From a bacterium (GTDB lineage Bacteria > Ratteibacteria > UBA8468 > B48-G9 > DTJG01): 36,168 nucleotides of DNA. Both the position numbers and the translations under genes were made by a program. How positions within the stretch are numbered: position 1 is the first letter of the stretch; the number at the start of each line of letters is the position of its first letter. Below the pieces are notes generated by a model that was not told the DNA's origin, searched no databases, and saw only the letters and a program-made list of their open reading frames with translations. This document shows, piece after piece, positions 14,222-23,916 of this stretch. The stretch covers positions 89,620 to 125,787 of the forward strand of contig JAJYYV010000002.1 in NCBI GenBank assembly GCA_021800535.1, written 5' to 3'.

Positions 14222-15632
14222 CTTTTTTAAGTTCATTTATAAGTTTTGAGACAGAATCCTTTGCATCTCCAAAAAGCATTCGCGTATTTTCATTATAAAA
14301 AAGCTCATTTTCAATACCTGAAAAACCAGGATTCATACTACGTTTTAATACAATAACCTGTTTAGCCTGCTGGACATTTAAAATAGGCATTCCATAAATA
14401 GGACTTCCGGGATTATTTTTAGCCGCTGGATTTACAACATCATTAGCTCCTATAACAAGAACAACATCTGCCCGTTGAAATTCAGGATTAATCTGTTCCA
14501 TTTCATAAAGATGGTCATAAGGAACATTGGCTTCAGCTAAAAGAACATTCATATGACCTGGCATACGGCCCGCAACAGGATGAATTGCATATTTTACTTC
14601 TATGTTTCTTTTTTCAAGCTCATTTTCCAATTCACGAACCTGATGCTGCGCCTGAGCGACTGCCAGTCCATAACCAGGCACAATAATAACCAATTGTGCG
14701 TATGCAAGCATAATAGCCACTTCATCAGAAGTAATTGATTTAATTGTTTTGTCTCCTGTTGTCCCACCGGAAGAATCTGATGATGTAATTTTACCGAATG
14801 CACCAAAAAGTACATTTGTAATAGAGCGATTCATAGCTTTGCACATTAAAAGGGTTAGCAGTGTACCTGAAGACCCAACAAGAGTTCCTCCTATAATCAT
14901 AGCAATATTATGTATAGTAAAACCATCTACTGCTACTGCAAGACCTGTAAAAGAATTAAGTAATGCAATAACAACCGGCATATCTGCCCCCCCGATAGGA
15001 AGAGTCATTAATATTCCAAAAACCAGGGATATTATAAAAAACCATCCAAAAATTATATGACTATCTGAAAAAATTGTTAACAATCCTAATAAAATAATAC
15101 CAAACATAATAATTGCATTAACAATTTTTTGGAGAGAATATGTAACTGGTTTGTCTATTAATCCCTGTAGTTTACTAAAAGCTATTACACTTCCGGTAAA
15201 GGAAACGGCTCCTACTAATGATGCAAATAAAGTTGTAATTACAAAAAAATATGAAATTGTTTGTGGATTTGATGAATGAGTAAAAAATTCTATTGCTGAA
15301 ACTAACGCTGCTGCCCCTCCTCCAACTCCATTAAATATAGCAACCATTTGCGGAATAGCAGTCATTTTAACAGCATATGCGCCAAAAACTCCAACAATTA
15401 AACCTATCAAAATAGCTATAATAATTAATATATAATTTATCAAATGCTGTTGAAATATAGATTTATTTGTTATTCCGGGTAATAATGGAATAGTAGAAAC
15501 AATAGCAATAAACATACCAATAGATGAAAGAATATTCCCTAACCGGGCGGTCTCAGGAGAGCTCAAAAGTTTCATGCCCAAAATAAATAATACAGCTGCA
15601 ATAAGATAGAGTATTCCAATTATTAAATTCAT
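14214..15632 (-). CDS. pntB: NAD(P) transhydrogenase subunit beta
   Basis: PntB carries most of the membrane domain and the NADP(H)-binding domain III of the proton-translocating transhydrogenase, which makes NADPH from NADH using the proton gradient. The 472-residue length fits. The N-terminal two-thirds has about nine membrane helices, including the GVGGGAAALVSA and LPIGGADMPVVI regions. Domain III begins near residue 290 and has VPGYGLAVAQAQHQV, HPVAGRMPGHMNVLLAEA, VLVIGANDVVNPAA, and PGFSGIENELFY. Its ATG overlaps the TGA of the preceding gene (ATGA). It is the last of the three pnt genes. Confidence 0.96.
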   Translation of the reverse strand: MNLIIGILYLIAAVLFILGMKLLSSPETARLGNILSSIGMFIAIVSTIPLLPGITNKSIFQQHLINYILIIIAILIGLIVGVFGAYAVKMTAIPQMVAIFNGVGGGAAALVSAIEFFTHSSNPQTISYFFVITTLFASLVGAVSFTGSVIAFSKLQGLIDKPVTYSLQKIVNAIIMFGIILLGLLTIFSDSHIIFGWFFIISLVFGILMTLPIGGADMPVVIALLNSFTGLAVAVDGFTIHNIAMIIGGTLVGSSGTLLTLLMCKAMNRSITNVLFGAFGKITSSDSSGGTTGDKTIKSITSDEVAIMLAYAQLVIIVPGYGLAVAQAQHQVRELENELEKRNIEVKYAIHPVAGRMPGHMNVLLAEANVPYDHLYEMEQINPEFQRADVVLVIGANDVVNPAAKNNPGSPIYGMPILNVQQAKQVIVLKRSMNPGFSGIENELFYNENTRMLFGDAKDSVSKLINELKKVK

Positions 15633-15922
15633 CGTTTTTTCCTTTTAAACATCTGCAACATACGATGGGTTACCATAAATCCTCCAAAAACATTAATTGA
15701 ACCAAAAACAACTGCAATAAATCCACAAATAAAAGACAGAAGATTATTTGCAGAGGCCAAAATAAGAATCCCTCCAATAAGAATAATTCCATGAATAGCA
15801 TTTGTTCCTGACATAAGTGGTGTGTGAAGAATTACCGGAACCTTTGATATAACTTCAAATCCTACAAATATTGCCATAACAAATATATAAAAAAGAAAAA
15901 GTCCAATTATAGAACTATTCAT
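15629..15922 (-). CDS. pntAB: NAD(P) transhydrogenase subunit alpha part 2 (membrane)
   Basis: The 97-residue protein supplies the remaining membrane helices of domain II. Three or four hydrophobic segments are visible, with the signature VPVILHTPLMSGTNAIHGII and a following GSINVFGGFMVTHRML. This is the split three-subunit form of the enzyme, as in Rhodospirillum rubrum, not the fused PntA of E. coli. It ends in a TGA that overlaps the pntB start by four bases, so translation is coupled. It is the only intact gene in the window ending in TGA. Confidence 0.95.
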   Translation of the reverse strand: MNSSIIGLFLFYIFVMAIFVGFEVISKVPVILHTPLMSGTNAIHGIILIGGILILASANNLLSFICGFIAVVFGSINVFGGFMVTHRMLQMFKRKKR

Positions 15923-15946
15923 AATATTCTCCTAAAAAATATTTTG

Positions 15947-17068
15947 TTACTTTTTTAATATTTCACCCTGGTGAGTGATACAGGTTTGCTTAATAATAAT
16001 GTCATTAAAATCAATATTTATCTTACCATCTTTTATAATGAGATTAAGAAAATTAAAAATATTCCGTGAATACATTTGACTGGCATGATGACTCATCATA
16101 CTTGGGACATTAACAGGCCCTAAAATTGTAACATTATTATATATTACCTGCTCATTTGCTTTAGTCAGTTCGCAATTCCCTCCTTGTTCAGCAGCAAGGT
16201 CAACAATAACAGAACCGGATTTCATTGTCTCTACCATTTCCTTAGTGATAAGAATAGGAGATTTTTTACCAGGAATTAACGCTGTAGTTATAGCTATATC
16301 TGCATCTTTTATATACTGAGAAATTAATTCTTTTTCTTTTTTCTGGTGTTCCTGACTTACTTCTTTTGCATATCCTGTTGTGGCAGTAGCTTCTTCAATT
16401 GTTAAACCTACAAACTTTGCGCCCAAACTTTCTACTTCCTGTTTAACAGCTGGACGGACATCAAAAGCCTGAACAACGGCACCTAAACGTTTTGCTGTTG
16501 CAATGGCTTGTAATCCTGCAACTCCTGCGCCCAAAATAAAAACTTTGGCAGGTATAATTGTTCCTGCAGCTGTAGTCAGCATTGGCAAAAGTTTTTTAAT
16601 GGTATTTGCCGCTAATAAAACAGATTTATATCCTGATATATTACTTTGAGATGAAAGAACATCCATTGGCTGGGCACGGCTTATCCGTGGAATAAATTCT
16701 AAAGCAAAGGATGTAATGTTATGTTGAGATAACATCTGGATAAGTTCAGGTTCAGAAGTAATTTGAAGCAATCCGATTAAAATTGCTCCTTTCTTCATTA
16801 TCTCTATTTCATGCTTATTAATAATTGAATTAAAAACTGGTTTTTGCACTTTAAATATTATATCCGCATTTTCAAACAAATTCTGAATATCTGAAACAAT
16901 CACAGCTCCTGCCTGACTATAAAGACTGTCGGCAAAATCGGCTTTTTCACCAGCTTTGGATTCAATAGAAATATCTATTCCTGATTTTACTAATTTTTCA
17001 ACTATATCAGGAGTAATCGCAACCCTATGCTCATTTGGCACAATTTCTTTTGGAATAGCAATTTTCAT
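15947..17068 (-). CDS. pntAA: NAD(P) transhydrogenase subunit alpha part 1 (NAD-binding)
   Basis: This is the soluble NAD(H)-binding domain I, related to alanine dehydrogenase. The 373 residues begin MKIAIPKEIVPNEHRVAITP and include SIESKAGEKADF, LGAGVAGLQAIATAKRLGA (the dinucleotide-binding loop at about 179) and VIVDLAAEQGGNCE. The C-terminal linker in domain II is absent, as expected for the split type. The order pntAA-pntAB-pntB with small gaps is a normal operon. No good promoter is visible in the short gap between it and the tRNA gene, so some read-through from the tRNA promoter is possible. Confidence 0.95.
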   Translation of the reverse strand: MKIAIPKEIVPNEHRVAITPDIVEKLVKSGIDISIESKAGEKADFADSLYSQAGAVIVSDIQNLFENADIIFKVQKPVFNSIINKHEIEIMKKGAILIGLLQITSEPELIQMLSQHNITSFALEFIPRISRAQPMDVLSSQSNISGYKSVLLAANTIKKLLPMLTTAAGTIIPAKVFILGAGVAGLQAIATAKRLGAVVQAFDVRPAVKQEVESLGAKFVGLTIEEATATTGYAKEVSQEHQKKEKELISQYIKDADIAITTALIPGKKSPILITKEMVETMKSGSVIVDLAAEQGGNCELTKANEQVIYNNVTILGPVNVPSMMSHHASQMYSRNIFNFLNLIIKDGKINIDFNDIIIKQTCITHQGEILKK

Positions 17069-17117
17069 AATATTTATATATGTTCAACTCCCTTTCCCCA
17101 AGAAGATTTAACACTAA

Positions 17118-17189
17118 AGCGGGAAACGGGATTTGAACCCGCGACTTCGACCTTGGCAAGGTCGCACTCTACCGCTGAGTTATTCCCGC
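17118..17189 (-). tRNA. tRNA-Gly (anticodon GCC)
   Basis: Read on the minus strand from 17189, the 72 bases fold into a standard cloverleaf. The acceptor stem GCGGGAA pairs with TTCCCGC, a D-arm with AGCGGTAGAG follows, then the anticodon stem CGACC/GGTCG with loop TTGCCAA (anticodon GCC). The T-arm is GCGGG-TTCGAAT-CCCGT-like with the TTCGAAT loop. The discriminator base is T, as usual for tRNA-Gly. The 3' CCA is not encoded and must be added by the CCA enzyme. Confidence 0.97.
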
Positions 17190-17201
17190 AAATAAATAAA
17201 T

Positions 17202-17229
17202 ATAATATACTATACGCTATATTTGTCAA
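17202..17229 (-). promoter_or_regulatory. Promoter of tRNA-Gly
   Basis: On the minus strand a perfect TTGACA (17224-17229) is followed after 16 bases by TATTAT (17202-17207). Transcription would begin about 6-8 bases before the mature tRNA 5' end. Confidence 0.7.
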
Positions 17230-17250
17230 CTGCTGTGGCTTTAAAAAAAA

Positions 17251-18216
17251 TTATATCTTGATTTTATATATTTGTTTTTTATTTTCTATATACCATTCAA
17301 TAGTTTTTTTCATTCCTTCATTAAAAAAAACTACTGGTTTCCATTTTAATAATTGTTCTGCCTTTTTAATATTTGCCCAGGTTGCTTTCATATCTGATGG
17401 ATGAAAAGGTTTATATATAATTTTTGCTTTTTTCCCCAACAGATTTTCTATTATAGATATAGCTTCATTTAATTTATGGGGTTCATCACTTCCAAAATTT
17501 ATAATTTCAAATCCTAATTTTTTTTTTGCTAAAAATGTTCCTTTACTTATATCACTAATATAAGTAAAATCCCTACTTTGAGAACCATCACCATAAACAA
17601 TAATTTTTTTACCTTCATCAATCTGTTTTATAAATCTGAATATTGACAGATCCGGTCTTCCCCATGGACCATATACAGTAAAATATCTAAGTATTGTTAT
17701 ATCTATACCATAAAGATAATGATAGGCATAACAGGTAACCTCTGCAGATTTTTTTGATGCTGCATAAGGAGATATAGGTTGATTTACCGGTAATGATTCT
17801 ATAAATGGCATTTTCTGTCCGGCATATAATGAAGAGGTGGAAGAGAATATTACTTTTTCAACCTTATATTTTTTTGCTGATTCAAGCAGATTAAGGGTCC
17901 CGATAGTATTGGTTTCAAAATATATATTCGGATTTAATATACTGGCTCTTACACCTGCCCGTGCCGCTAAATTTATAATAACATTGGGTAAAAAATGTTT
18001 AACAATTTGTTCTATGGAATTTTTATTGGTAATATCAGCCTTTTTAAATGTAAAATTTTTATTATTTTTTAATATTTTAAGCCGTAAAAATTTCATCTTT
18101 ACATCATAATAATTATTAAGATTATCAATACCCAATACTTCATATCCTTTATTCAAAAATTCTTCACAGGTTTTATGGCCTATAAAACCTGCACATCCTG
18201 TAATTAAAGTCTTCAT
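17251..18216 (-). CDS. NAD-dependent sugar-nucleotide epimerase (SDR family)
   Basis: The 321-residue protein is an extended short-chain dehydrogenase. The NAD loop is TGCAGFIG (Gly7, Gly10, Gly13), followed by IDNLNNYYD with the ribose-binding Asp. The catalytic triad is near SSTSS (about 125-129), Tyr151 and Lys155 in SPYAASKKSAE. The later FTVYGPWGRPDLSIFRF and SRDFTYISDI motifs are typical of UDP-glucuronate 4-epimerase and UDP-glucose 4-epimerase groups. The NNYYD and GRPD features favour the UDP-glucuronate type, with cell-surface polysaccharide precursors as product. It begins five bases after the rhomboid gene ends. Confidence 0.88.
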   Translation of the reverse strand: MKTLITGCAGFIGHKTCEEFLNKGYEVLGIDNLNNYYDVKMKFLRLKILKNNKNFTFKKADITNKNSIEQIVKHFLPNVIINLAARAGVRASILNPNIYFETNTIGTLNLLESAKKYKVEKVIFSSTSSLYAGQKMPFIESLPVNQPISPYAASKKSAEVTCYAYHYLYGIDITILRYFTVYGPWGRPDLSIFRFIKQIDEGKKIIVYGDGSQSRDFTYISDISKGTFLAKKKLGFEIINFGSDEPHKLNEAISIIENLLGKKAKIIYKPFHPSDMKATWANIKKAEQLLKWKPVVFFNEGMKKTIEWYIENKKQIYKIKI

Positions 18217-18221
18217 AATAT

Positions 18222-18857
18222 TTATTTTATCATATTTGGAAAATTTTTGGATAAATCACCTTGTTTTATTACTTGTCTTACTGAAAAAATAAAAATTGCT
18301 GAAATTACACCCGCCAGGTGGCAAACAAAAACCGGAATACCTACGCTACCCAAAAGAAGAAACTGAAATGGGAATTTTTGGTTAATCATTTCATAAGATA
18401 CCAGCCATAACATAAAGAAAAAAGAAAATATGCCAGCGGCTTTAATAATTTTATCCTTTCTGTTAAAAATCAGTTCAAGAGCGGTAATTATTATGAATCC
18501 ATATGTAATTCCTGAAAGACCTCTTATACTGGTAATATTTATTGGATGAAAAAATAACACAGCAATAATATTGCCCATCCAGATAATAAGAAAATAGAAC
18601 ATTCTCCAGAAAGGATTTTTTTCATCAAGAAAAAAATAAAGCGCAAGAAAAGGCAGAACATCAATAAAAAAGTGAAACACAGTAAGATGGGCAAAAACAA
18701 AGGTAAAGATTTGCCACCAATGTTTTGTATGTCCAAAATAAAAAGCAAAATTGTTTGTATTTCCTCCAATAAAAAGAGGAAAATTAATAACAACCAGTAT
18801 TAATAAAAATAAAAACAAATCAAAATGAGCAATAAAGAAATATTTGATGTTTTTCAT
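18222..18857 (-). CDS. Rhomboid-family intramembrane serine protease
   Basis: The 211-residue protein has about six hydrophobic helices. The catalytic serine lies in RGLSGITYG (Ser115) and the paired histidine in CHLAGVISA (His180). An early HWWQIFTFVFAH and HFFIDV match the first-helix HxxxxH region of rhomboids, although the usual Asn is replaced by Asp66. The small size also recalls rhombosortases, which trim GlyGly-CTERM proteins at the cell surface. No protein with such a tail was seen in this window, so the rhombosortase label is open. It lies in one operon with the P-type ATPase and the epimerase. Confidence 0.75.
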   Translation of the reverse strand: MKNIKYFFIAHFDLFLFLLILVVINFPLFIGGNTNNFAFYFGHTKHWWQIFTFVFAHLTVFHFFIDVLPFLALYFFLDEKNPFWRMFYFLIIWMGNIIAVLFFHPINITSIRGLSGITYGFIIITALELIFNRKDKIIKAAGIFSFFFMLWLVSYEMINQKFPFQFLLLGSVGIPVFVCHLAGVISAIFIFSVRQVIKQGDLSKNFPNMIK

Positions 18858-18874
18858 ATTATTAATATTTTATC

Positions 18875-21418
18875 CTAAATTATCCTTTTTATTGTTTTTA
18901 ATATTTCAAACCAAAACAAACTTGAAATTCCTGCAATAAATACAATAATCCAATCATGCCAGGATAATTTTGAAAAATAGAAGAATTTTTGTATATCAGG
19001 TGTATAAATTGTAAAAATTAAAACAGCTAAAGAGATAAAAGATACTATCCAGATTGCCTTATTTTTTGTTTTTATAACCATTAAAATATTCTGAGACCAT
19101 GAAAAATTTACAAGAATCAAAAGTATATTAGTAAAAACAAGTGTTGAAAAAGTAAGAGCACGTATTTCTGTATCACTTTTTTTCTTATATAAAGCAAACA
19201 TAAAAATGATAAGTACAACTGTTAAAACACTAATTCCCTGTAATAAACTGATAGATAATGTCTGTTTGTTAAGTAAAGGTTCTTTTAAATCTCTTGGAGG
19301 TCTTTTCATAATATCTTTTTCTTCTGGAGCAGATTCAAAAACAATTCCACAAACCGGGTCTATAATCAATTCAAGAAAAGCAATCTGTACAGGAAATAAT
19401 ACAATTGGTAAATTAAAAACAATAGGAAATAATACTAATCCTGCTATCGGAATATGTATAGCAATAGCATAAGCAATAGCCTTTTTAATATTCCCAAAAG
19501 TCTTTCTACCTGATTGAATGCCATCTACAATAGAAGAAAAATCATCATTAAGAACTACCAGTACTGCCGATTCTCTTGCGACATCTGTTCCCCTTTCTCC
19601 CATAGCAATTCCAATATTAGATGATTTTAAAGCCGGAGCATCATTCACTCCATCTCCAGTCATTGCTATTACTTCTCCATTTTTTTTAAGCGCATTCACT
19701 ATTTTAAGTTTTTGTTCAGGAGTGATCCGGGCAAATATATTAGTTGTTTTTATTCTTTCTTTTAAGAACTCTTCATCTATTTTTTCCAATTCATCCCCTG
19801 TTATATATTGAAATGAATTTTTTAATCCTATTTCTTTGGCAACATAAATTGCAGTTTGGGGATAATCTCCGGTTAACATAATAATCCTGATACCTGCAGC
19901 ATATGCTTTTTTTATTGAATCTTTCACTGTTGGTCTTATTGGGTCAGTAAAACCAAGTAATCCAACAAATCTAAAATCAAAATCATGTTGAGCTTCGGGC
20001 AGAATTGTTTTTTTAAAAGATGCCTGTGCAACCCCTAATATTCTTAGTCCGTTTTTAGCTAAATTTTCTATGTCTGACTTAACATTATTTTTTTGTTTGT
20101 CATTAAAGTGGCAAAGATCCATAATAGATTCAGGAGACCCCTTTGCTGAAATAACATAATTTTCCCTATCAGGAGATTCCCAGACATTTGATATGGCAAG
20201 CAACTCTTTTGAAAGCGGATATTCTTTTATAAATTTCCAGTTTAAATGAATATGTTCTGTGCCTTTAAGATAATTTTCTCCTATTTGTTTTATTTCTTTT
20301 TCCAGCGGGTCAAAAGGGTCTTTCTGACTTGCCAAAATACTATATTCTATCAGTTTATGAACATCCTCCGGTAAAAAATCTATATGGTTTTTTTCTATAT
20401 TGTAAAATATTCCATTTGAATATAGTGTTGTAAGTTTTGTAGTATTTAATGTAAGCGTACCTGTTTTATCAACAGCCAGAGTTGTTATATCCCCGAGTGT
20501 TTCAAATGCATAAATATCCCTGCATAAAACCTGATTCTGGGACAGTCTCCATGCACCTAAAGTAAGAAAAATTACAAGAATAACAGGAATTTCTTCAGGA
20601 AGTATTGACATACTTAATGTTAGTCCGGAAAGGATTCCTTCAAGCCAGTTATTCTTTATAAATCCATATATTAAAATTATAATAGTACAAAGTACAAGAC
20701 TAACAATAGAAATATTGTAAACAAGATTTGAAGTTTCTTTCTGAATAGGGGTTTTTTCATGGGAAATATTCTGGATAGATTTTCCAATTTTCCCTATTTC
20801 TGTGTTTTGTCCTGCAGCATATACTTTTGCAATACCTGTTCCCTGTATAACAAGTGAACCTGAATAAATAAAAGGTAATCCTTCACCTCCAGGTTTTGAA
20901 AAATTTTTTTTACCATCCCATTCGGTTTTTCTTACAGGAACTGATTCCCCAGTTAAAATAGATTCATCCACCAAAAGATTTATACAGGACAAAACAATGG
21001 CATCAGCTGGAACTCTATCACCTGTTTTAAGAATAATAATATCATCACAAACCACTTCTATTCCTGGAATTCTTTTTTGTTTGCTATCTCTGACAACCAG
21101 GGCTCTTGGACTGGCAAGAGCTCTTAAAGAAACAAGAGCCTTTTCTGTTTTCCACTGCTGATAAAACACAATATAAATAATTACTAATATAAAACTCATT
21201 AAAACAAAAGCATTTTGTGCCTGGCCAAGAATCAAATAAATAATACCAATACCAAGAATTAATATAAGCATTGGTTCTTTTAAAACATTAAGTAAAATCA
21301 AAGGAATATTACGCTTTTTCTGAGAAGGTAGTTCATTGTAGCCGCTTTCCCTGATTTTTTGGGAAGCCTCTTTCTCAGAAAGTCCTTTAATATTTTTTAA
21401 ATCAATTAAATTGTCCAT
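18875..21418 (-). CDS. Cation-transporting P-type ATPase (P2-like)
   Basis: The 847-residue protein pumps a cation across the cytoplasmic membrane using ATP. Key motifs are LTGES (actuator domain, TGES at 156-159), PEEIPV in membrane helix 4 (274-279), DKTGTLT at 317-323 with Asp317 as the phosphorylated residue, an ALKSSNIGIAMG region and MTGDGVND. The ion path in helix 6 is FLELIIDPVCGIVFE, unlike the NxxTDG motif of classical SERCA-type calcium pumps. The transported ion (Ca2+, Mn2+ or Mg2+) therefore cannot be assigned. Its length and N-terminal Lys-rich segment are normal. It is the first gene of an operon with the rhomboid and epimerase. Confidence 0.93.
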   Translation of the reverse strand: MDNLIDLKNIKGLSEKEASQKIRESGYNELPSQKKRNIPLILLNVLKEPMLILILGIGIIYLILGQAQNAFVLMSFILVIIYIVFYQQWKTEKALVSLRALASPRALVVRDSKQKRIPGIEVVCDDIIILKTGDRVPADAIVLSCINLLVDESILTGESVPVRKTEWDGKKNFSKPGGEGLPFIYSGSLVIQGTGIAKVYAAGQNTEIGKIGKSIQNISHEKTPIQKETSNLVYNISIVSLVLCTIIILIYGFIKNNWLEGILSGLTLSMSILPEEIPVILVIFLTLGAWRLSQNQVLCRDIYAFETLGDITTLAVDKTGTLTLNTTKLTTLYSNGIFYNIEKNHIDFLPEDVHKLIEYSILASQKDPFDPLEKEIKQIGENYLKGTEHIHLNWKFIKEYPLSKELLAISNVWESPDRENYVISAKGSPESIMDLCHFNDKQKNNVKSDIENLAKNGLRILGVAQASFKKTILPEAQHDFDFRFVGLLGFTDPIRPTVKDSIKKAYAAGIRIIMLTGDYPQTAIYVAKEIGLKNSFQYITGDELEKIDEEFLKERIKTTNIFARITPEQKLKIVNALKKNGEVIAMTGDGVNDAPALKSSNIGIAMGERGTDVARESAVLVVLNDDFSSIVDGIQSGRKTFGNIKKAIAYAIAIHIPIAGLVLFPIVFNLPIVLFPVQIAFLELIIDPVCGIVFESAPEEKDIMKRPPRDLKEPLLNKQTLSISLLQGISVLTVVLIIFMFALYKKKSDTEIRALTFSTLVFTNILLILVNFSWSQNILMVIKTKNKAIWIVSFISLAVLIFTIYTPDIQKFFYFSKLSWHDWIIVFIAGISSLFWFEILKTIKRII

Positions 21419-21568
21419 ATTTTATTATTATATTTTATAAATTATTTTAAGAAAAAATATTCTTCAATATAATTTTCATTTTAGTTAAAAGTATGCATAT
21501 TAAAATTAATAATATATTATTATGTATGCGAGAGAAAGGAAATTTAAGAATAACTGGCTATAAGTTGA

Positions 21569-23845
21569 CTATAATATATAATTTTCAACAATAATTGTTT
21601 TTGTGGTTTTTCCTTTAATGGTAAAGTGGGGTATTTTTACATTTGAATTATCTCTGATTACTATCACTTCATTTTCAGAATTAAGTGCAAAAGTTTCCAG
21701 ATTAATTACTTCAGGGGTCATAGAAAGAATACGACCATTTAACACTTCAACTCCGGTTTTCAGTAATTTTACATAAGTTTGATGGAAAAAAGATGTATCT
21801 AATGTAAAAAAAGTCTGATGAGATTCATTTGAAAAAGGAATTCCATCAGGAACAGAAATATATGTTTCTCCTATTTGCTGGCTGCCAAACCCTAAAAAAT
21901 TATACCAGTAAGGATCCACAGCAAAACCAAAATTAAATACTCCGTTATTTATATCTACAGATTGTACACAATTTGCTATGGTAGCATACGCATCAATCAG
22001 ATAGTTCCAATTACCTGTTGCCATGAATAAAGAATGAGAAAAAGATGCACTCCATGCATTCCACCCATGTCCTCCTAACATACATGAACCAAGCCCCAAT
22101 GCCCACAATCCTTCCCAGTGACGAAGGGTAGATGCAAAAAAACGAGCATCTGGTACGCGGGGTTTAAACATACGACGGTTATTAAAAATGTTAATAGCCA
22201 CTTTTAAATCTTCCAGATGACGGCCAAAGTAAGGCCAAAGTGCTGCGATTTGATATCCCGCGCAAGAAGTCATTCCATCTTCATAAGTATCATATCCTTC
22301 AGTTACAGTATCATCTCCATCATGAACAATATTCCGATAAGCCCGTTCTATACAAACATGTATTTCGTCTGCTTCAGTGGTAAGTCCATGTTCTCTAAGA
22401 TGTAAACTCCAATCAAATAGACTTTTTACAGGATATATAACATTATTATAAATACGACCTTCCATACCATAAAAATTTCCATCAATACTTTGAGATTTCA
22501 TAAGATAACGAGCACATTTTTGCCCTAAAATAAGATATTTATCAGTACGAAATGCTCTATGATAAATACGGATAGCATCTAAAAGAGTTCCATAATTTTG
22601 AGGTCTCCACTCTGTATTTCGCTGACAACCGGTTTCCGGATCATAATAAGTATATACTTGTTTCATAATTTCATGAGCTTTAACCTGACACACTTTATCA
22701 TCAAAAAATTCTGCACATTGGCAGAGAGTAATCAATCCTAAAAGACTTTCTGAATTATAAACAGAAGGAATTTTGTGAATAGCAGTATACGTACCTGCTG
22801 TTTGTAAAATTTGTTTCCAGTCTTTTTGTTGCCAAAAACACGCTTCAGTTTTTTTCCCGCCATTATCTAGTCTGATAATTTGATAATTTATTCCTTCTTT
22901 TAAAGATAATGATATATGATTTTCATTTAAATTATAATTATTTAATAAAGTATTGGTATCTTTATCATAAATATTTACATTTATCGGATTAGAGGAATTA
23001 GAAGGATGTATTACAGGGATAGTAAGTGTTTCTTTTTCAAAACCACTGCAACGTTGAGGTATTAAAAAAGATACATTCAGCATATCTGATATTTTTTGCC
23101 ATAATGTTTCCATGGTATAAAATCTGCCTATATAAAAAGTACCATTATATGTGGGTTGATTGCCATCAAGTATCACTTCCTGGTGTTTCCATCTGGTTGG
23201 ATGAACATCTATAGAATTAATAAAATCTATACCTAAAGATACAATACGAACACTTCCCGGGTGGTCATACCAAATGTGCCAATTATCCACTTTACAGTTT
23301 GAAAAAACACCAATAATATCATAATCTTTGGAAATTAATCCTGCCCAAAAGAAGTCCTGTTCTATGCGTATATTTGTTGGATATGGCCGATGGTTCCATT
23401 CAGGAGCAAATTCAGTCCAGCAGTTAATACCAGTACAGTAACGAAGCCGGCGAATCGGGGCAGATATATTATTTTTTATCGTTTGTTCCTGATAATTAGT
23501 AGGATAATTCCAAAGAGTTATATTTGTTAATTTAAAATCACAACGTAATAATTCATTTTCAATAGAATATGTTTTTTCTAATTCAAACTTCCAGTGCGAT
23601 GGTCCTGTAAGAATTGTTTTGATTGTTAACTGAGGTGGGTTAAAATGAAATTGCCGAATACTTGTTTCCGGGTCAAATAAAACTTCATGATGTCCACAAT
23701 GAAGATACCAATTCCCTTCACGAAGTGGTCCATTAAGATGAAAACAAGAATGTTGTTTTTTAAGTTTATCCGGATGGCCAAGATTAATCAACCGTCCCAG
23801 AGAATCAAAACGGGCCTGAATATTTCCTTGAGTCAAACGGTACAT
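21569..23845 (-). CDS. Predicted intracellular six-hairpin-type carbohydrate-active enzyme
   Basis: I do not recognise a named family. The 758-residue protein has no signal peptide. Residues 1-250 look like a beta-sandwich substrate-binding domain (FHLNGPLREGNWYLHCGHHEV, WNYPTNYQEQ). The middle and C-terminal parts are helical repeats with alternating hydrophobic helices (YDPETGCQRNTEW, LLDAIRIYHRAF, GYDTYEDGMTSCAGYQIAAL, HGWNAWSASFSHSLFMATG). This pattern is characteristic of (alpha/alpha)6-barrel glycosidases or lyases. The conserved acidic residues needed to name a mechanism cannot be judged by eye. It follows the secreted GH42-like gene by 71 bases and has a GAAGGA ribosome site. A role in finishing oligosaccharide breakdown inside the cell fits. 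Confidence 0.6.
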   Translation of the reverse strand: MYRLTQGNIQARFDSLGRLINLGHPDKLKKQHSCFHLNGPLREGNWYLHCGHHEVLFDPETSIRQFHFNPPQLTIKTILTGPSHWKFELEKTYSIENELLRCDFKLTNITLWNYPTNYQEQTIKNNISAPIRRLRYCTGINCWTEFAPEWNHRPYPTNIRIEQDFFWAGLISKDYDIIGVFSNCKVDNWHIWYDHPGSVRIVSLGIDFINSIDVHPTRWKHQEVILDGNQPTYNGTFYIGRFYTMETLWQKISDMLNVSFLIPQRCSGFEKETLTIPVIHPSNSSNPINVNIYDKDTNTLLNNYNLNENHISLSLKEGINYQIIRLDNGGKKTEACFWQQKDWKQILQTAGTYTAIHKIPSVYNSESLLGLITLCQCAEFFDDKVCQVKAHEIMKQVYTYYDPETGCQRNTEWRPQNYGTLLDAIRIYHRAFRTDKYLILGQKCARYLMKSQSIDGNFYGMEGRIYNNVIYPVKSLFDWSLHLREHGLTTEADEIHVCIERAYRNIVHDGDDTVTEGYDTYEDGMTSCAGYQIAALWPYFGRHLEDLKVAINIFNNRRMFKPRVPDARFFASTLRHWEGLWALGLGSCMLGGHGWNAWSASFSHSLFMATGNWNYLIDAYATIANCVQSVDINNGVFNFGFAVDPYWYNFLGFGSQQIGETYISVPDGIPFSNESHQTFFTLDTSFFHQTYVKLLKTGVEVLNGRILSMTPEVINLETFALNSENEVIVIRDNSNVKIPHFTIKGKTTKTIIVENYIL

Positions 23846-23916
23846 TTATATATTCCTTCTATGTTAATAATCATAATCATATTTTTTGAATAAAATTTTT
23901 AAAACAATAAGACTTG

